60,389 nt of DNA from CAIQJJ01 sp964606085 (GCA_964606085.1 CAZSFD010000021.1:1-60389), one strand, 5' to 3'; positions 49,294-58,445 are shown, counted from the stretch's first letter. Program-made: numbers and translations. The notes: generated from the sequence alone by a model not told the origin.

Positions 49294-50313
49294 TTAGCTC
49301 CGTTTGACCTGCACCCGCAGCACTTCGCGGTTGACGGCGCCAAAACGATATTTATATTCTTCGTCGCCGCGCATAAAATCGAACGCGGCGCGCTTGTGTT
49401 CATTGGCCCACTGCAAAAGGTAGCCCAGCAGCACCCAGCCGGGGGAGTATTGCTGAAACCCGAAGTCAATGCCTGAGTTATAAACCCAAATCTGGTTGTC
49501 GTAATCGAAGTTGAAATAGCCGCAGGCTTTTTGGCCGTCAATGGTGATGAAGGCCAGTTGCAGCCAGCCGTTGTCGAAGGCGGCCTGGGCCGTGCAATGG
49601 AAGCTCTGGCGCATGGCCGGGGTGAGAAAGGCAGCCTTGTGATGGTCTTGCGCCATCAGCGCCAAAAAATCGTCCACTTCGGCGTGCAGCGTGGCGCCAT
49701 CTTCAACGACATACCATTTCACCGGCACTTCGCTTTCCTCGGCCCGGCGCATTTTGCGGCGGATTTCGTGGCGCTGCTTCTTGTCCACCTGGGCGGCCAG
49801 GTATTGCTCCCAATCGCCGGGCAGGAGGATGTGCGGACAGGGCTGGTAATGCGCCGAGGTGTAAGCCCAGCCACGCTGCGCCGCGCTCGTCTGCAAGGCC
49901 GTCAACGTGGGTGAGTCAGAAAGGACGTTGTACCAGTCCAGCACCTGCCAGTCGGTGGCGTTGGCGAGGTGCGCCAGCAAGCCATCTACAAAAGTGGTCA
50001 GGTGTTCGGGGCGGGCAAGCACATCGAGGTAGTCGGAGATTTCGATGCTGCCGAGCAGCATCAGGGCGGGCAGGGCATCGCGGTTTTGCGTCAGGAACAG
50101 CGGGGCCACGCCGACCAGCAGCCCGTCTTGCCGGGCGGTGACCAGGCGCAGTGCGCCGGTCGGCCATTCGCCGCCGCCGAGGGTCTGCCACCACCCCAAC
50201 AGATATTCGTGGCGCAAAAAAGGCACGTGAACGTTGCTGGAGGCCAACAGGTCGTTCCATTCGGTGTCCAGCGCTTCAAATTCGTGGGTGGTTTGTAAGG
50301 TTTGAAATTCCAT
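49294..50313 (-). CDS. FemAB/BioF2-like N-acyltransferase
   Basis: 339 aa. The Acetyltransf_6 (GNAT-fold) type is shown by the N-terminal EFEALDTEWNDLLASSNVHV with FLRHEYLLGWWQ, and by the C-terminal LAFITIDGQKACGYFNFDYD, PGWVLLGYLLQWANEHKRAA and FDFMRGDEEYKYRFG. Such enzymes move acyl or aminoacyl groups in envelope or polysaccharide synthesis. The ATG at 50313 is chosen because the open frame upstream runs into a repeat. Coupled to the response regulator gene downstream. Confidence 0.85.
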   Translation of the reverse strand: MEFQTLQTTHEFEALDTEWNDLLASSNVHVPFLRHEYLLGWWQTLGGGEWPTGALRLVTARQDGLLVGVAPLFLTQNRDALPALMLLGSIEISDYLDVLARPEHLTTFVDGLLAHLANATDWQVLDWYNVLSDSPTLTALQTSAAQRGWAYTSAHYQPCPHILLPGDWEQYLAAQVDKKQRHEIRRKMRRAEESEVPVKWYVVEDGATLHAEVDDFLALMAQDHHKAAFLTPAMRQSFHCTAQAAFDNGWLQLAFITIDGQKACGYFNFDYDNQIWVYNSGIDFGFQQYSPGWVLLGYLLQWANEHKRAAFDFMRGDEEYKYRFGAVNREVLRVQVKRS

Positions 50314-50372
50314 TGTTTCCAGGCTCCATTTTCTTATAACGATAATGTCTTTGACAGCGCCAATTTTTCGGT

Positions 50373-50455
50373 TGGTTGAGCTTGTCGAAACCAATTGGGT
50401 GTGTTCCATTTCAGGTGGGGATTGGTTTTGACAAGGGTTTTGACAGGCTCAACCA
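50373..50455. repeat. GTTGAGCTTGTCGAAACC palindrome, third copy
   Basis: tggttgagcttgtcgaaacca (one arm, 50373-50393) faces ggttttgacaggctcaacca (50436-50455), with an extra partial copy ggttttgacaag just before the right arm. It lies between the acyltransferase and the CoA-transferase genes. Confidence 0.85.
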
Positions 50456-50495
50456 GCGTCAACCAGTGTTTAGCAATGACATGGATACGGTCAAA

Positions 50496-51398
50496 TTAGT
50501 AGTTCCCATAATCTACCGGTGCGCTCAGCCGGGAGGGGATTTTCAGCCGGGCGTGGGTGTCAGCGCCCAATTTCTGCCAGTAGGCGGCGCGGCCTGGCAC
50601 GCCATACACCCACTCGTCCAGGTACTTTTGCACGGCGGCAGGGTCGCTGGAAATGCCGTCCCAATCGAGGTAGAAGGCATTGTCGCGGTCGTAATAACCC
50701 TGGGTGTACGATGGGTGGGCGCAATAAGGCACATGGCAAACCGCATCCACCACGAAGCCGGGGATCAGGGTGCGGTTGGGGTCCGAGCGGATCACGTCTT
50801 CGGAGACGATCTCTTCGGCGGTGAGGATAACACGTTCAGCGGCAAAAGCGGCTTCTTTTTGCTCGCCGATGATGCCCCACAGATGGGCATTGCCTTCGGC
50901 GTCGCAGCGTTGCACGTGGATGATGGCGACATCGGGCTTGAGCGCCGGGACGACAACCACTGCGCCGCCGCCATACGGATCGATCACCTGGCGGATGGCG
51001 GGGTTGGCGCGTTCGAGGTCGCCGGCGGCGGTGGGGTTCATCGGCATGAAGGGCAGGCCAGCCGCGCCCGCTTGCAGCCGCGCAATCATGCCGAAGTGGG
51101 AGTATTCTTCCCATTCCAACTGGCCTTTTTCGACTGCTGCCCGCACCAGGCGCAGCGACCCCACGCCAGGGTTGCCCATGTACGAGAAGATCACCTTGCG
51201 GGCGCAGCCTGCTGCCACCATCTGATCATAGATCAGATCGGGCGTGGCGCGGGCCAGCGTGAGGTTTCTGCGTCCCTGGCGAATGATCTCATGCCCGGCG
51301 GCAAAGGGAATCAGATGCGTGAACCCGGCCGCGTAGACCAGATCGCCATCGTGGACGAGTTGGGAAATTGCGTGAGAGAGGGGGGTGAGTTTGGACAT
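50496..51398 (-). CDS. CoA-transferase subunit A family protein
   Basis: 300 aa. It resembles the alpha subunit of glutaconate-type CoA transferases: DLVYAAGFTHLIPFAAGHEI, the glycine-rich FSYMGNPGVGSLRLVRAAVE, and VPALKPDVAIIHVQRCDAEG with NAHLWGIIGEQ. The active-site Glu of this enzyme class is on the beta subunit, which I do not find next to it. The gene therefore stands alone; the beta subunit may be elsewhere. The substrate is unknown. Confidence 0.82.
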   Translation of the reverse strand: MSKLTPLSHAISQLVHDGDLVYAAGFTHLIPFAAGHEIIRQGRRNLTLARATPDLIYDQMVAAGCARKVIFSYMGNPGVGSLRLVRAAVEKGQLEWEEYSHFGMIARLQAGAAGLPFMPMNPTAAGDLERANPAIRQVIDPYGGGAVVVVPALKPDVAIIHVQRCDAEGNAHLWGIIGEQKEAAFAAERVILTAEEIVSEDVIRSDPNRTLIPGFVVDAVCHVPYCAHPSYTQGYYDRDNAFYLDWDGISSDPAAVQKYLDEWVYGVPGRAAYWQKLGADTHARLKIPSRLSAPVDYGNY

Positions 51399-51403
51399 CG
51401 GTG

Positions 51404-51520
51404 AAAGGGGGGGAGGGAGCGAGGGGAAAAGGGGGGGCGGGGGAGCAGGGGAGCAGGGGAGAAGGTGTGATCACCCTCTCTCCCTCTCCCCCCTGCTCCC
51501 TCTCTCCCCTCCCCCCCCGC
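51404..51520. repeat. G-rich/C-rich mirror block
   Basis: The first half is almost pure purine (runs such as ggggggg and gggagcagggg), and the second half is almost pure pyrimidine. The two halves are loosely complementary around ggtgtgatcacc at about 51464-51475. It lies between the CoA-transferase start and the small membrane protein stop, and may form a hairpin, triplex or G-quadruplex. Confidence 0.7.
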
Positions 51521-51814
51521 TCATCTTTTTCTCTTCTTCGCCAGCCGTTCGGCTTCTTTGGCCTTGCGCTTTTCTTCAGCTTCTTTGCGGCGTTGGGCCT
51601 GGCGTTGGCGGAAAGCGCGGATGCCGCGGAAGCGTTCGGCGCTGCCTCCCCCTGGCTTGCGGTCGCGCATCATCAAAAAAACGCCGCCGACCAGAAAGAT
51701 GAACGCCCAGCCGAGGAAGTTTTCGTCGGTCTGGTTGCTGGCAAACGAGGCGTAAAACAGCAGGCCGGCCAGCAAACCGAGCAAGAGCAGGAATTGGCCG
51801 ATGCGGAAGGACAT
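51521..51814 (-). CDS. Small two-helix membrane protein with basic tail
   Basis: 97 aa. Two hydrophobic segments (IGQFLLLLGLLAGLLFYASF and LGWAFIFLVGGVFLMMRDRK) are followed by a highly basic charged tail (RQRQAQRRKEAEEKRKAKEA). I do not recognise a family. The tail could bind nucleic acid or ribosomes at the membrane. No clear ribosome site is seen. Confidence 0.65.
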   Translation of the reverse strand: MSFRIGQFLLLLGLLAGLLFYASFASNQTDENFLGWAFIFLVGGVFLMMRDRKPGGGSAERFRGIRAFRQRQAQRRKEAEEKRKAKEAERLAKKRKR

Positions 51815-51889
51815 GGCGAGTGGCAGATTACAGGGGGCAAGGGGCAGGTGGCAGGTGGGTGGCGAAGTCTATGCCTTGCCACCTTTCCC

Positions 51890-53464
51890 TTAGCGGATGA
51901 GCGTGTGAATTTGTTCGTGCATATACAGTTGGACGTAATGCACGCCGCCAGCATTTTTGCCGCTGGAGCCGGAGCCTTTCCAGCCGCCAAAGGGTTGGAA
52001 GCCCGGCCAGGCCCCGGTGGTGGCCCCTTGCGGGCGGTTGGCGTAGGTGACGCCGGCTTCGATGTTATCGAAGAACCAGGCGGCTTCTTCTTCTGTACCG
52101 TAGAAGCCCGCCGTCAGGCCGTAATCTACATCGTTGGCGTGGCGCATGGCTTCTTCGAGGCTGTTCACTTTGGCCAGGGTGGTGATCGGCAGGAACATTT
52201 CGTACTTCCACAGGCGGTGCGTCAGCGGCACATCGGCAACAAGGGTGGGGGCGCAGAAATAGCCTTTGGCGAGGTCGCCATCGGTCAGCGTCTTGCCGCC
52301 CGTGAGGATGTTGCCCGATTGGGCCAGCTCGGTGACGAAGTTTGTGTAGTCGTTGTAGGAACTGGAATTGATCACCGGGCCGAGGTAGATGTTACGGTCG
52401 GTAGGATCGCCGATGGCGAGTTTGTTGGTCAGTTCGAGCAGGCGGTTGACCAGCGGTTCGTACAGCGGTTCTTCGATGTAAACCCGCGAACAGGCCGAGC
52501 ATTTTTGGCCCTGCAACCCGAAGGCCGAACGTACAATGCCGATGGCGGCGCGCTCCAGGTCGGCGTGGCGCGAAACGATGGCCGGGTTCTTGCCGCCCAA
52601 CTCGAGGATGGTGGGGCGCACCCATTGGCCATTGGCGAAATCGCGGAAGATTTTCATGCCCACGTCGAACGAGCCGGTGAACGTGACGCCGTCCACCTCC
52701 TTGCTTTCGATCAACGCCTGGCCGAGCGTGCGCCCTGGCCCGGTGACGAAGTTGATCACGCCGTCGGGCAGGCCAGCATCGCGGAAGCAATCGGCCAGCA
52801 GGCGCACCGTCCAGGGGGTGTCGGTGGCGGGTTTGAGTACCACGGTGTTGCCGGCGGCCAGCGCTGCGCCGGTAGGCCCGCCGCTGAGCGCAAAGGGGAA
52901 GTTGAAGGGGCTGATCACCAGCCACACGCCGTAAGGCCGCAGCACCGAGATATTGCTGGCCGTGTAACCCACCAGCGGGTCGCGGCCCATTTCGGTGCGG
53001 AAACCGTCGTTTTTCTCCACCTGGTCGCAGGCGTAGCGGATCAGGTCGGCGGTTTCGGCCACGTCGCCGAGCGATTCCATGCGGTTCTTGCCCACTTCGA
53101 GCGCCATGGCCGCCCCGATGGTGAACAGGCGCTCGTCAATGAGATCGGCAGCTTTGCGCAGCAGGGCCACGCGTTGCGCCCAGGGTGTGCGGCCCCAACC
53201 GGGGGCGGCCTTGCGGGCGGCCGCTAAAGCGGCCTGGGCGTTGGCGCCATCTCCCTTTTGAAAGACACCCAACACCCAGTCGGTATTGACGGGCGAACGT
53301 TTTTCGAACTTTTCGGCAGCCAGCACATCCTTGCCGTCAATCAGCAGACCATATTCCTGTCCCAGCCCGGCTTTCACCTGGGCCAGCGCCGCATCGAAGC
53401 GGGCATGCAGTTCTTCGGGTGGGTTGAACATGGTGGCGTACGTCAGTTTGAACGATTCGGCCAT
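51890..53464 (-). CDS. pruA: 1-pyrroline-5-carboxylate dehydrogenase
   Basis: 524 aa, the length of single-domain P5C dehydrogenase. The NAD fold has VISPFNFPFALSGGPTGAAL, TFTGSFDVGMKIF and the catalytic pair ELGGKNPAIV (Glu) and GLQGQKCSACSRVYIEEPLY (Cys). It oxidises glutamate semialdehyde to glutamate, the second step of proline use. PutA's first domain is not fused here, so proline dehydrogenase would be encoded elsewhere. AAGGAG lies upstream. Confidence 0.94.
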   Translation of the reverse strand: MAESFKLTYATMFNPPEELHARFDAALAQVKAGLGQEYGLLIDGKDVLAAEKFEKRSPVNTDWVLGVFQKGDGANAQAALAAARKAAPGWGRTPWAQRVALLRKAADLIDERLFTIGAAMALEVGKNRMESLGDVAETADLIRYACDQVEKNDGFRTEMGRDPLVGYTASNISVLRPYGVWLVISPFNFPFALSGGPTGAALAAGNTVVLKPATDTPWTVRLLADCFRDAGLPDGVINFVTGPGRTLGQALIESKEVDGVTFTGSFDVGMKIFRDFANGQWVRPTILELGGKNPAIVSRHADLERAAIGIVRSAFGLQGQKCSACSRVYIEEPLYEPLVNRLLELTNKLAIGDPTDRNIYLGPVINSSSYNDYTNFVTELAQSGNILTGGKTLTDGDLAKGYFCAPTLVADVPLTHRLWKYEMFLPITTLAKVNSLEEAMRHANDVDYGLTAGFYGTEEEAAWFFDNIEAGVTYANRPQGATTGAWPGFQPFGGWKGSGSSGKNAGGVHYVQLYMHEQIHTLIR

Positions 53465-53641
53465 AAGAAGCTCCTTTTGTGAGATCGGCTAAAGATCGAA
53501 AGTCGCGTGCCAAGTATAGCCCACACCGGCAGGCGCGTCAAAATCTCCCTGGGGCAGGGGGCGTTTATCTTGTACAATACTTCTTAACCCATTCGGCTCA
53601 AGCCCCACATCTGGCCTTGCCATTTGCCCCCTGTTCATCTC

Positions 53642-56212
53642 ATGCTCCCCCTCTCCCTCACCCTCTCCGGCTTCCTCTCCTACCGCGACCCCGTCACCCT
53701 CGACTTCACCGCCATTGACCTGGCCTGCATCTCCGGCTCGAACGGTGCCGGCAAATCGTCGCTGCTCGACGCCATCACCTGGGCGCTCTTCGGCCAGGCG
53801 CGCAAGCGCGACGAATCGCTCATCCACACCGCCGCCAGCGCCGCCGAAGTGGCCCTCACCTTCGCCTACGAAAGCAACGTCTACAAAATCCAGCGCACCC
53901 TCCCCCGCGGCAAAACCTCCCTGCTCGAATTTCACATTCAGCAATCCGCAATCAAAAATCAGCAATCCTGGCGTCCCCTCACCGAACCCACCCTGCGCGC
54001 TACCCAGGCCCGCATCGAAGCCACCCTGCGCCTCGATTACGACACCTTCGTCAACGCCAGCTTCTTCCTGCAAGGCAAAGCCGACCAGTTCACCCAGCAG
54101 CGCCCCGCCGACCGCAAGCGCATCCTCGCCAGCATCCTCGGCCTCGAAAAATGGGAAGGCTACCGCACCCACGCCGCCGACCGCCGCAAATCCCTCGAAG
54201 CGCACATCGCCAGCCTCGATGGCCGCCTGGCCGAAATCGCCGCCGAACTGGCCGAAGAAGACGCCCGTAAAGCCCAACTTGCTACCTCCAACCTGCAACT
54301 CACCGCCATCACCCAAACCCGCCAGACCCAAGAAAAAGCCCTCGACTCCGTCCGTCAATTGTCCGCCTCGCTCAACGAACAGCGCAAACTGGTCACTTCG
54401 CTCGCTCGCCAGGTAGATGCCGCCACCCGCCGCCTCGATGACCTGACCGCCCGCCTGGCCTCCCGCCAGCAGGAAAAAGCCGCCTTCACCGAAATTCTGG
54501 CGCGTGCTGACGAAATCCACGCCGCCTACGCCGCCTGGCAGCAGGCCCGCGCCGACCTGGCCGCCTGGGATGCCACTGCCGGGCGCTTCCGCGACCACGA
54601 AAAACGCCGCCAGCCCTATCGCGACGAACTCAACGCTGCCCGTGCCAAATTAGAACAGGAACAAGAGGCGTTGGTAAGCCAGCAAGCGCTGATCCGCCAG
54701 CAAGAAGCTGAAATAGGCCGTTTGCAATCCCCAATCACGAATACCGAACACCGACTTACAGCCCTCGCGGCCCAACTCTCCCAACTGTCAACCCTCAACC
54801 TTCAACTGGCCGATTTTCGCCAATCTCAAGCTGACGCTCGCGCCGAAAACCCCCGTTTGAAGGCTGAGATGGACGAACTTAAGGCCCGCATTGATCAACT
54901 AAAATCTGCCGACGGCGCGGCGTGTCCGTTGTGTGGACGCCCGCTCAGCGAAGCCGACCGCCAGCAGCACATCACCGCCCTCACCGCCCGGGGCAAAACC
55001 CTCGGCGACCGCTACCGCACCAACCAGACCATCCTGCGCGACCTCGACGCCCAAATCACCGAACACGTAGCACGCATCACCGCCTTGACCCAACTCGACG
55101 CTGAACGCCTCGCCCTCACCCAAACCCTCGCCACCCTCACCGCCCGCATCGAACAAGCCCGGCAAGCGATCACATCCTGGGAGCAAGCCGGAGCGCCCCG
55201 CCTGGCTGAAATCACCCACCACCTGCAACATTCAACCTTCAACCCCCAAACCCGCGCCGCCCTGGCCGCCCTCGATGCCGAACTGGCCGCCCTCGGTTAC
55301 GACGCCGCCGCCCACGACGAAGCCCGTCAGCGCGAACAGGCTGGCCGCGCCTGCGAAGATGACCTGCGCGCCCTCGAACGCGCCCAGGCCGCCCTGGCCC
55401 CCCTCGACCGCGAACTGGCCGACCTTCACGCATTACGCATCACGCAACACGCCGAACTCACCCACCTCCAATCCGATCACACCACCGCCGCCGCCAGCCT
55501 CGCCGCTGCCGAAGCCTCCACCCCCGATCTCTACGCCGCCGAGCGCCAACTGCTTGCGCTGCAAGAGCAGGAAAACCGCCTGCGCCTGGAAGTGGGCGCC
55601 GCCCAGCAAAAAGTGGCCGTCCTCGACGATTTGCGTATCCGCCGAAAGACCCTCACCGCCGAACGCCAAGAAAACGCCCGTCAGGTGGGCCACTACAAGC
55701 AGCTCGAACGCGCCTTCGGCAAAGATGGCGTCCCGGCGCTGCTGATCGAACAGGCGCTCCCCCAAATCGAACAGCGCGCCAACGACCTGCTCGAACGGCT
55801 CTCCGGCGGCAATATGGCCGTCAGCTTCGTCACCCAGGCCGCCTACAAAGACAAAAAGCGCGACGACCTGAAAGAAACCCTCGACATCAAAATTCGCGAC
55901 AGCGCCGGCGAGCGCGATTACGAAATGTTCTCTGGCGGCGAGGCGTTTCGCGTCAATTTTGCCGTGCGCCTGGCGCTTTCTGAAGTGCTGGCGCAGCGCG
56001 CCGGGGCCAGGCTGCAAACCCTGGTCATTGACGAGGGCTTTGGCTCGCAAGATGCCCAGGGCCGCCAAAGGCTGATCGAAGCGATCAACCTGGTCAAGCC
56101 CGATTTTGCCAAAATTCTCGTCATCACCCACATTGACGAGCTAAAGGATGCTTTCCCGGCGCGCATCGAGGTTGAAAAGACCGAGCGGGGCAGCACGGTG
56201 CGCGTCGTGTAG
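53642..56212 (+). CDS. sbcC: SbcC-like (Rad50-type) SMC ATPase
   Basis: 856 aa. The Walker A site is SGSNGAGKSSLLDAITWALF (about 31-50). A long coiled-coil surrounds the zinc-hook CPLCGRPL (C428, C431), and the C-terminal ATPase half has the signature MFSGGEAFRVNFAVRLALSE and Walker B TLVIDEGFGSQD. With SbcD it processes hairpins and double-strand ends; no sbcD is adjacent. The ATG at 53642 is chosen over the TTG at 53624. In two places the coding sequence carries low-complexity inserts (HIQQSAIKNQQS near residue 99 and SPITNTEH near 364) made of caatc-like repeats. Confidence 0.92.
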   Translation: MLPLSLTLSGFLSYRDPVTLDFTAIDLACISGSNGAGKSSLLDAITWALFGQARKRDESLIHTAASAAEVALTFAYESNVYKIQRTLPRGKTSLLEFHIQQSAIKNQQSWRPLTEPTLRATQARIEATLRLDYDTFVNASFFLQGKADQFTQQRPADRKRILASILGLEKWEGYRTHAADRRKSLEAHIASLDGRLAEIAAELAEEDARKAQLATSNLQLTAITQTRQTQEKALDSVRQLSASLNEQRKLVTSLARQVDAATRRLDDLTARLASRQQEKAAFTEILARADEIHAAYAAWQQARADLAAWDATAGRFRDHEKRRQPYRDELNAARAKLEQEQEALVSQQALIRQQEAEIGRLQSPITNTEHRLTALAAQLSQLSTLNLQLADFRQSQADARAENPRLKAEMDELKARIDQLKSADGAACPLCGRPLSEADRQQHITALTARGKTLGDRYRTNQTILRDLDAQITEHVARITALTQLDAERLALTQTLATLTARIEQARQAITSWEQAGAPRLAEITHHLQHSTFNPQTRAALAALDAELAALGYDAAAHDEARQREQAGRACEDDLRALERAQAALAPLDRELADLHALRITQHAELTHLQSDHTTAAASLAAAEASTPDLYAAERQLLALQEQENRLRLEVGAAQQKVAVLDDLRIRRKTLTAERQENARQVGHYKQLERAFGKDGVPALLIEQALPQIEQRANDLLERLSGGNMAVSFVTQAAYKDKKRDDLKETLDIKIRDSAGERDYEMFSGGEAFRVNFAVRLALSEVLAQRAGARLQTLVIDEGFGSQDAQGRQRLIEAINLVKPDFAKILVITHIDELKDAFPARIEVEKTERGSTVRVV
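53936..53968. repeat. Short caatc-type repeat inside sbcC
   Basis: Three copies of cagcaatc/gcaatc/aatcagcaatc encode HIQQSAIKNQQS in frame. It looks like a fragment of an intergenic repeat that became coding. A similar stretch lies at about 54726-54760. Confidence 0.5.
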
Positions 56213-56239
56213 GTTGTGCAGGGTGGGTGGTTCATCTCC

Positions 56240-56283
56240 AAAGGCAAAGGCCGCCGAGTGTGTTCTCGGCGGCCTTTGCCTTT
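56240..56283. terminator. Bidirectional terminator after sbcC
   Basis: The arms aaaggcaaaggccgccgag (56240-56258) and ctcggcggcctttgccttt (56265-56283) are perfect over 19 bp between convergent genes. Confidence 0.9.
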
Positions 56284-56324
56284 CAGTTTTGGAACGTGCC
56301 ACGCGGCCTGGGCCCGCCTGGCCG

Positions 56325-58445
56325 CTACTGCTTCATGTGTGCCAACTGCTCAATGGCTGGCGTAAAGAAGCGGTTCAATTCCACGGCTTGTTCCATATCT
56401 GCCAGTGCGCCAGGCAGGTCGCCGAGGGCTTCGCGGGCCAGGGCGCGCCAGTAATAGCTTTCTTCCAGCACGCTGCCGCCGGGGGCTTCGAGGGTGGTCG
56501 TTGCCAGGTCAATCACATCCTGATATCTTTCGATATAAAAATAAGCCCAATAGGGGCGCGTGTTGTACCACATCATGCGCCGCGGTTGGTTTTCTGCCGG
56601 GATTTGCGCATAGATTTCAAAAGCCGTATCGAAGGCGTCGGCAGCCCAGATGTAATCATCCAGGTAGGTGAGCGCAGTGCCGCGGTTGAACCAGGCATAA
56701 AAACGCTCGAGGTCGTTAGATGCGCTGTACACACGATAGGAGGTTGTTTCGACGGCATTGATGAAGTTTTGCTGCTCGTCACTGTTGTCGCGGGCATACT
56801 CCTGGTTTTTGCCCGCCAGGATAGCCAGGACATCAGTTTCCCGCTGCCTGGGGTAAATGAGGAGATACTGGTTGCCAAAGGCCCACCAACCGCGGTCAAA
56901 CTCCCAGGTGGTCAGGCGATACTGCGCCACCCCCGCGACGGATGGCCGCCAGATGTCAATATCCATTTTATGTTCATTGCAACCGGTTAGAACTTCGTAG
57001 GTGGCATACCATTCGCTGCTGGCTGAGTGGGGCGTGGCCGTGAGTGGGATGGATTGGGTGATCTCGGCGCTGAATTTGACCGAGATGCCTTCCTCGAGCA
57101 AAATTACTTCTGCTGGAATGAGCGTTTCGGGCGTTTCTGCGTGTAGTTGATTGAGCGTAACCGCCCGCTGTACAATCACCGGATAACCGGCTTCGGCCAG
57201 GGCGCACATCAGGCCAATATCGCCATCCAGCCGCAGCAAGGCTGAAAATTCTGTTTTGCGGTTGATGTATTCGAGGATTTCGTATGCCAGCACCGTATGA
57301 TCGGCCGGGTTGGGCTGCAAGACTTCGCTCGGACGGTTGGCGTCGCCTGGCCAGCCCCACGATTGCAACACCAGCGACACCGCCAACGAACCCGATGTAT
57401 TCACCCCAAACGGGTCAGCCAGGATGACCTTGGGCATGGTCAGCGAGGAAAAATCGTGCCGGAGACTGCGGCTGGCGGTGCTGATGATCGCCGGGGCGGG
57501 GGTGGCAGAATTTTCGGGTGTGGCCGTGCGCGTGGCGCGAGGGGCATACGTGGGCCGCAGCGTACGTGTGGCATAAGGCGTGGCCGATGGGTTCAGGTTT
57601 GCGGCCACCGTCGAAAGCGGATTTTCCATTGAGCCATCCAGCACGCCGCTCAACAACCACAGGGCGAAGACCACCAAAATAACCGCCCCGCCGAGGGCCA
57701 ATTCTTTGATCGAACGCGCCACGGCGCGCTGTGGCTGCTGCACTGCGGGGCTGCTGATTTGTGCGGCCAGGGCATGAATCCTGGCGTCGTTGAGCGGGCT
57801 GCCTGCCTGGGTATTTTGTAAGGTGGATGTCAGGCGTTCGCGAAAATGCTCAACCTGGTTCTGCTTTTCGTGCAAATTCGTTCTGCGCACCCGAAAAAGC
57901 AGATAGGTCAGGTTGGTCATGATCAGGCCCTGAACCACTTCCTCGGGCTGCTTATACACCTTTGCTAAGGCATTGCTCGAAAACCCCACGCCCAGGTGCA
58001 GAGCCACCAGCAAGCGATTTTCTTCCCCCAGGTGACGAAATGCTTCCAGCCAGATCGCCTCAGGCCCGGCTGAGGCCATGGCTGAATTGGGCGAGGGCTT
58101 TTGAAATAAGCCAGCCAATCGCTTTTTCCAGCGCTGGAAACGCTGCCGATGACGATAGCCCCGAAAGACGCGCAAGGCCTGTGCATAAAACCAGACACTC
58201 ACTGGTATGGCAGCGCGATAAGTGTGGCGGCGAGCTACGGCCAGGGCAAAGGTTAGTTCAAGGCACGTTTCAATAGCAAATGGCTCATCGAAAACCAGGC
58301 TGAAGAGGTGTTGCAGGGGGGTGTAGTATTCGCGAATCAGCGCCATAGCCAGTGTGGCGTCATCCGCCTGATCCCCTTGAAGCATCCACTCCAGGTCTGG
58401 AGATAGTTCTGTTGAAGATGGCAGGTCGAAAAAAGGTTGCATCAC
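56325..58445 (-). CDS. Sigma-like/membrane/C39-like/TPR multidomain protein
   Basis: 706 aa. Residues 1-215 resemble sigma regions 2 and 4: YYTPLQHLFSLVFDEPFAIE, then LLVALHLGVGFSSNALAKVY as the HTH-like part, but with weak conservation. One helix (252-268) follows, then a Thr/Pro linker (285-320). Residues about 338-560 resemble a C39-type cysteine peptidase (ILADPFGVNTSGSLAVSLVL, then LQSWGWPGDANRP), but the nucleophile is Ser351 where Cys is expected, and the His motif is lost. TPR repeats fill about 590-700. AGGAGG precedes the ATG. Probably a non-enzymatic sensor linking the outside to transcription. Function unknown. Confidence 0.78.
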   Translation of the reverse strand: MMQPFFDLPSSTELSPDLEWMLQGDQADDATLAMALIREYYTPLQHLFSLVFDEPFAIETCLELTFALAVARRHTYRAAIPVSVWFYAQALRVFRGYRHRQRFQRWKKRLAGLFQKPSPNSAMASAGPEAIWLEAFRHLGEENRLLVALHLGVGFSSNALAKVYKQPEEVVQGLIMTNLTYLLFRVRRTNLHEKQNQVEHFRERLTSTLQNTQAGSPLNDARIHALAAQISSPAVQQPQRAVARSIKELALGGAVILVVFALWLLSGVLDGSMENPLSTVAANLNPSATPYATRTLRPTYAPRATRTATPENSATPAPAIISTASRSLRHDFSSLTMPKVILADPFGVNTSGSLAVSLVLQSWGWPGDANRPSEVLQPNPADHTVLAYEILEYINRKTEFSALLRLDGDIGLMCALAEAGYPVIVQRAVTLNQLHAETPETLIPAEVILLEEGISVKFSAEITQSIPLTATPHSASSEWYATYEVLTGCNEHKMDIDIWRPSVAGVAQYRLTTWEFDRGWWAFGNQYLLIYPRQRETDVLAILAGKNQEYARDNSDEQQNFINAVETTSYRVYSASNDLERFYAWFNRGTALTYLDDYIWAADAFDTAFEIYAQIPAENQPRRMMWYNTRPYWAYFYIERYQDVIDLATTTLEAPGGSVLEESYYWRALAREALGDLPGALADMEQAVELNRFFTPAIEQLAHMKQ

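Noticed and set aside
51401..53227. 608-aa open frame on the plus strand
   Set aside because: It lies opposite pruA and the small membrane protein gene and has the Gly/Val/His-rich composition of a GC-driven shadow. No domain is visible.
53489..54598. 369-aa open frame on the minus strand
   Set aside because: Shadow of sbcC, Gly/Val-rich, no motif.
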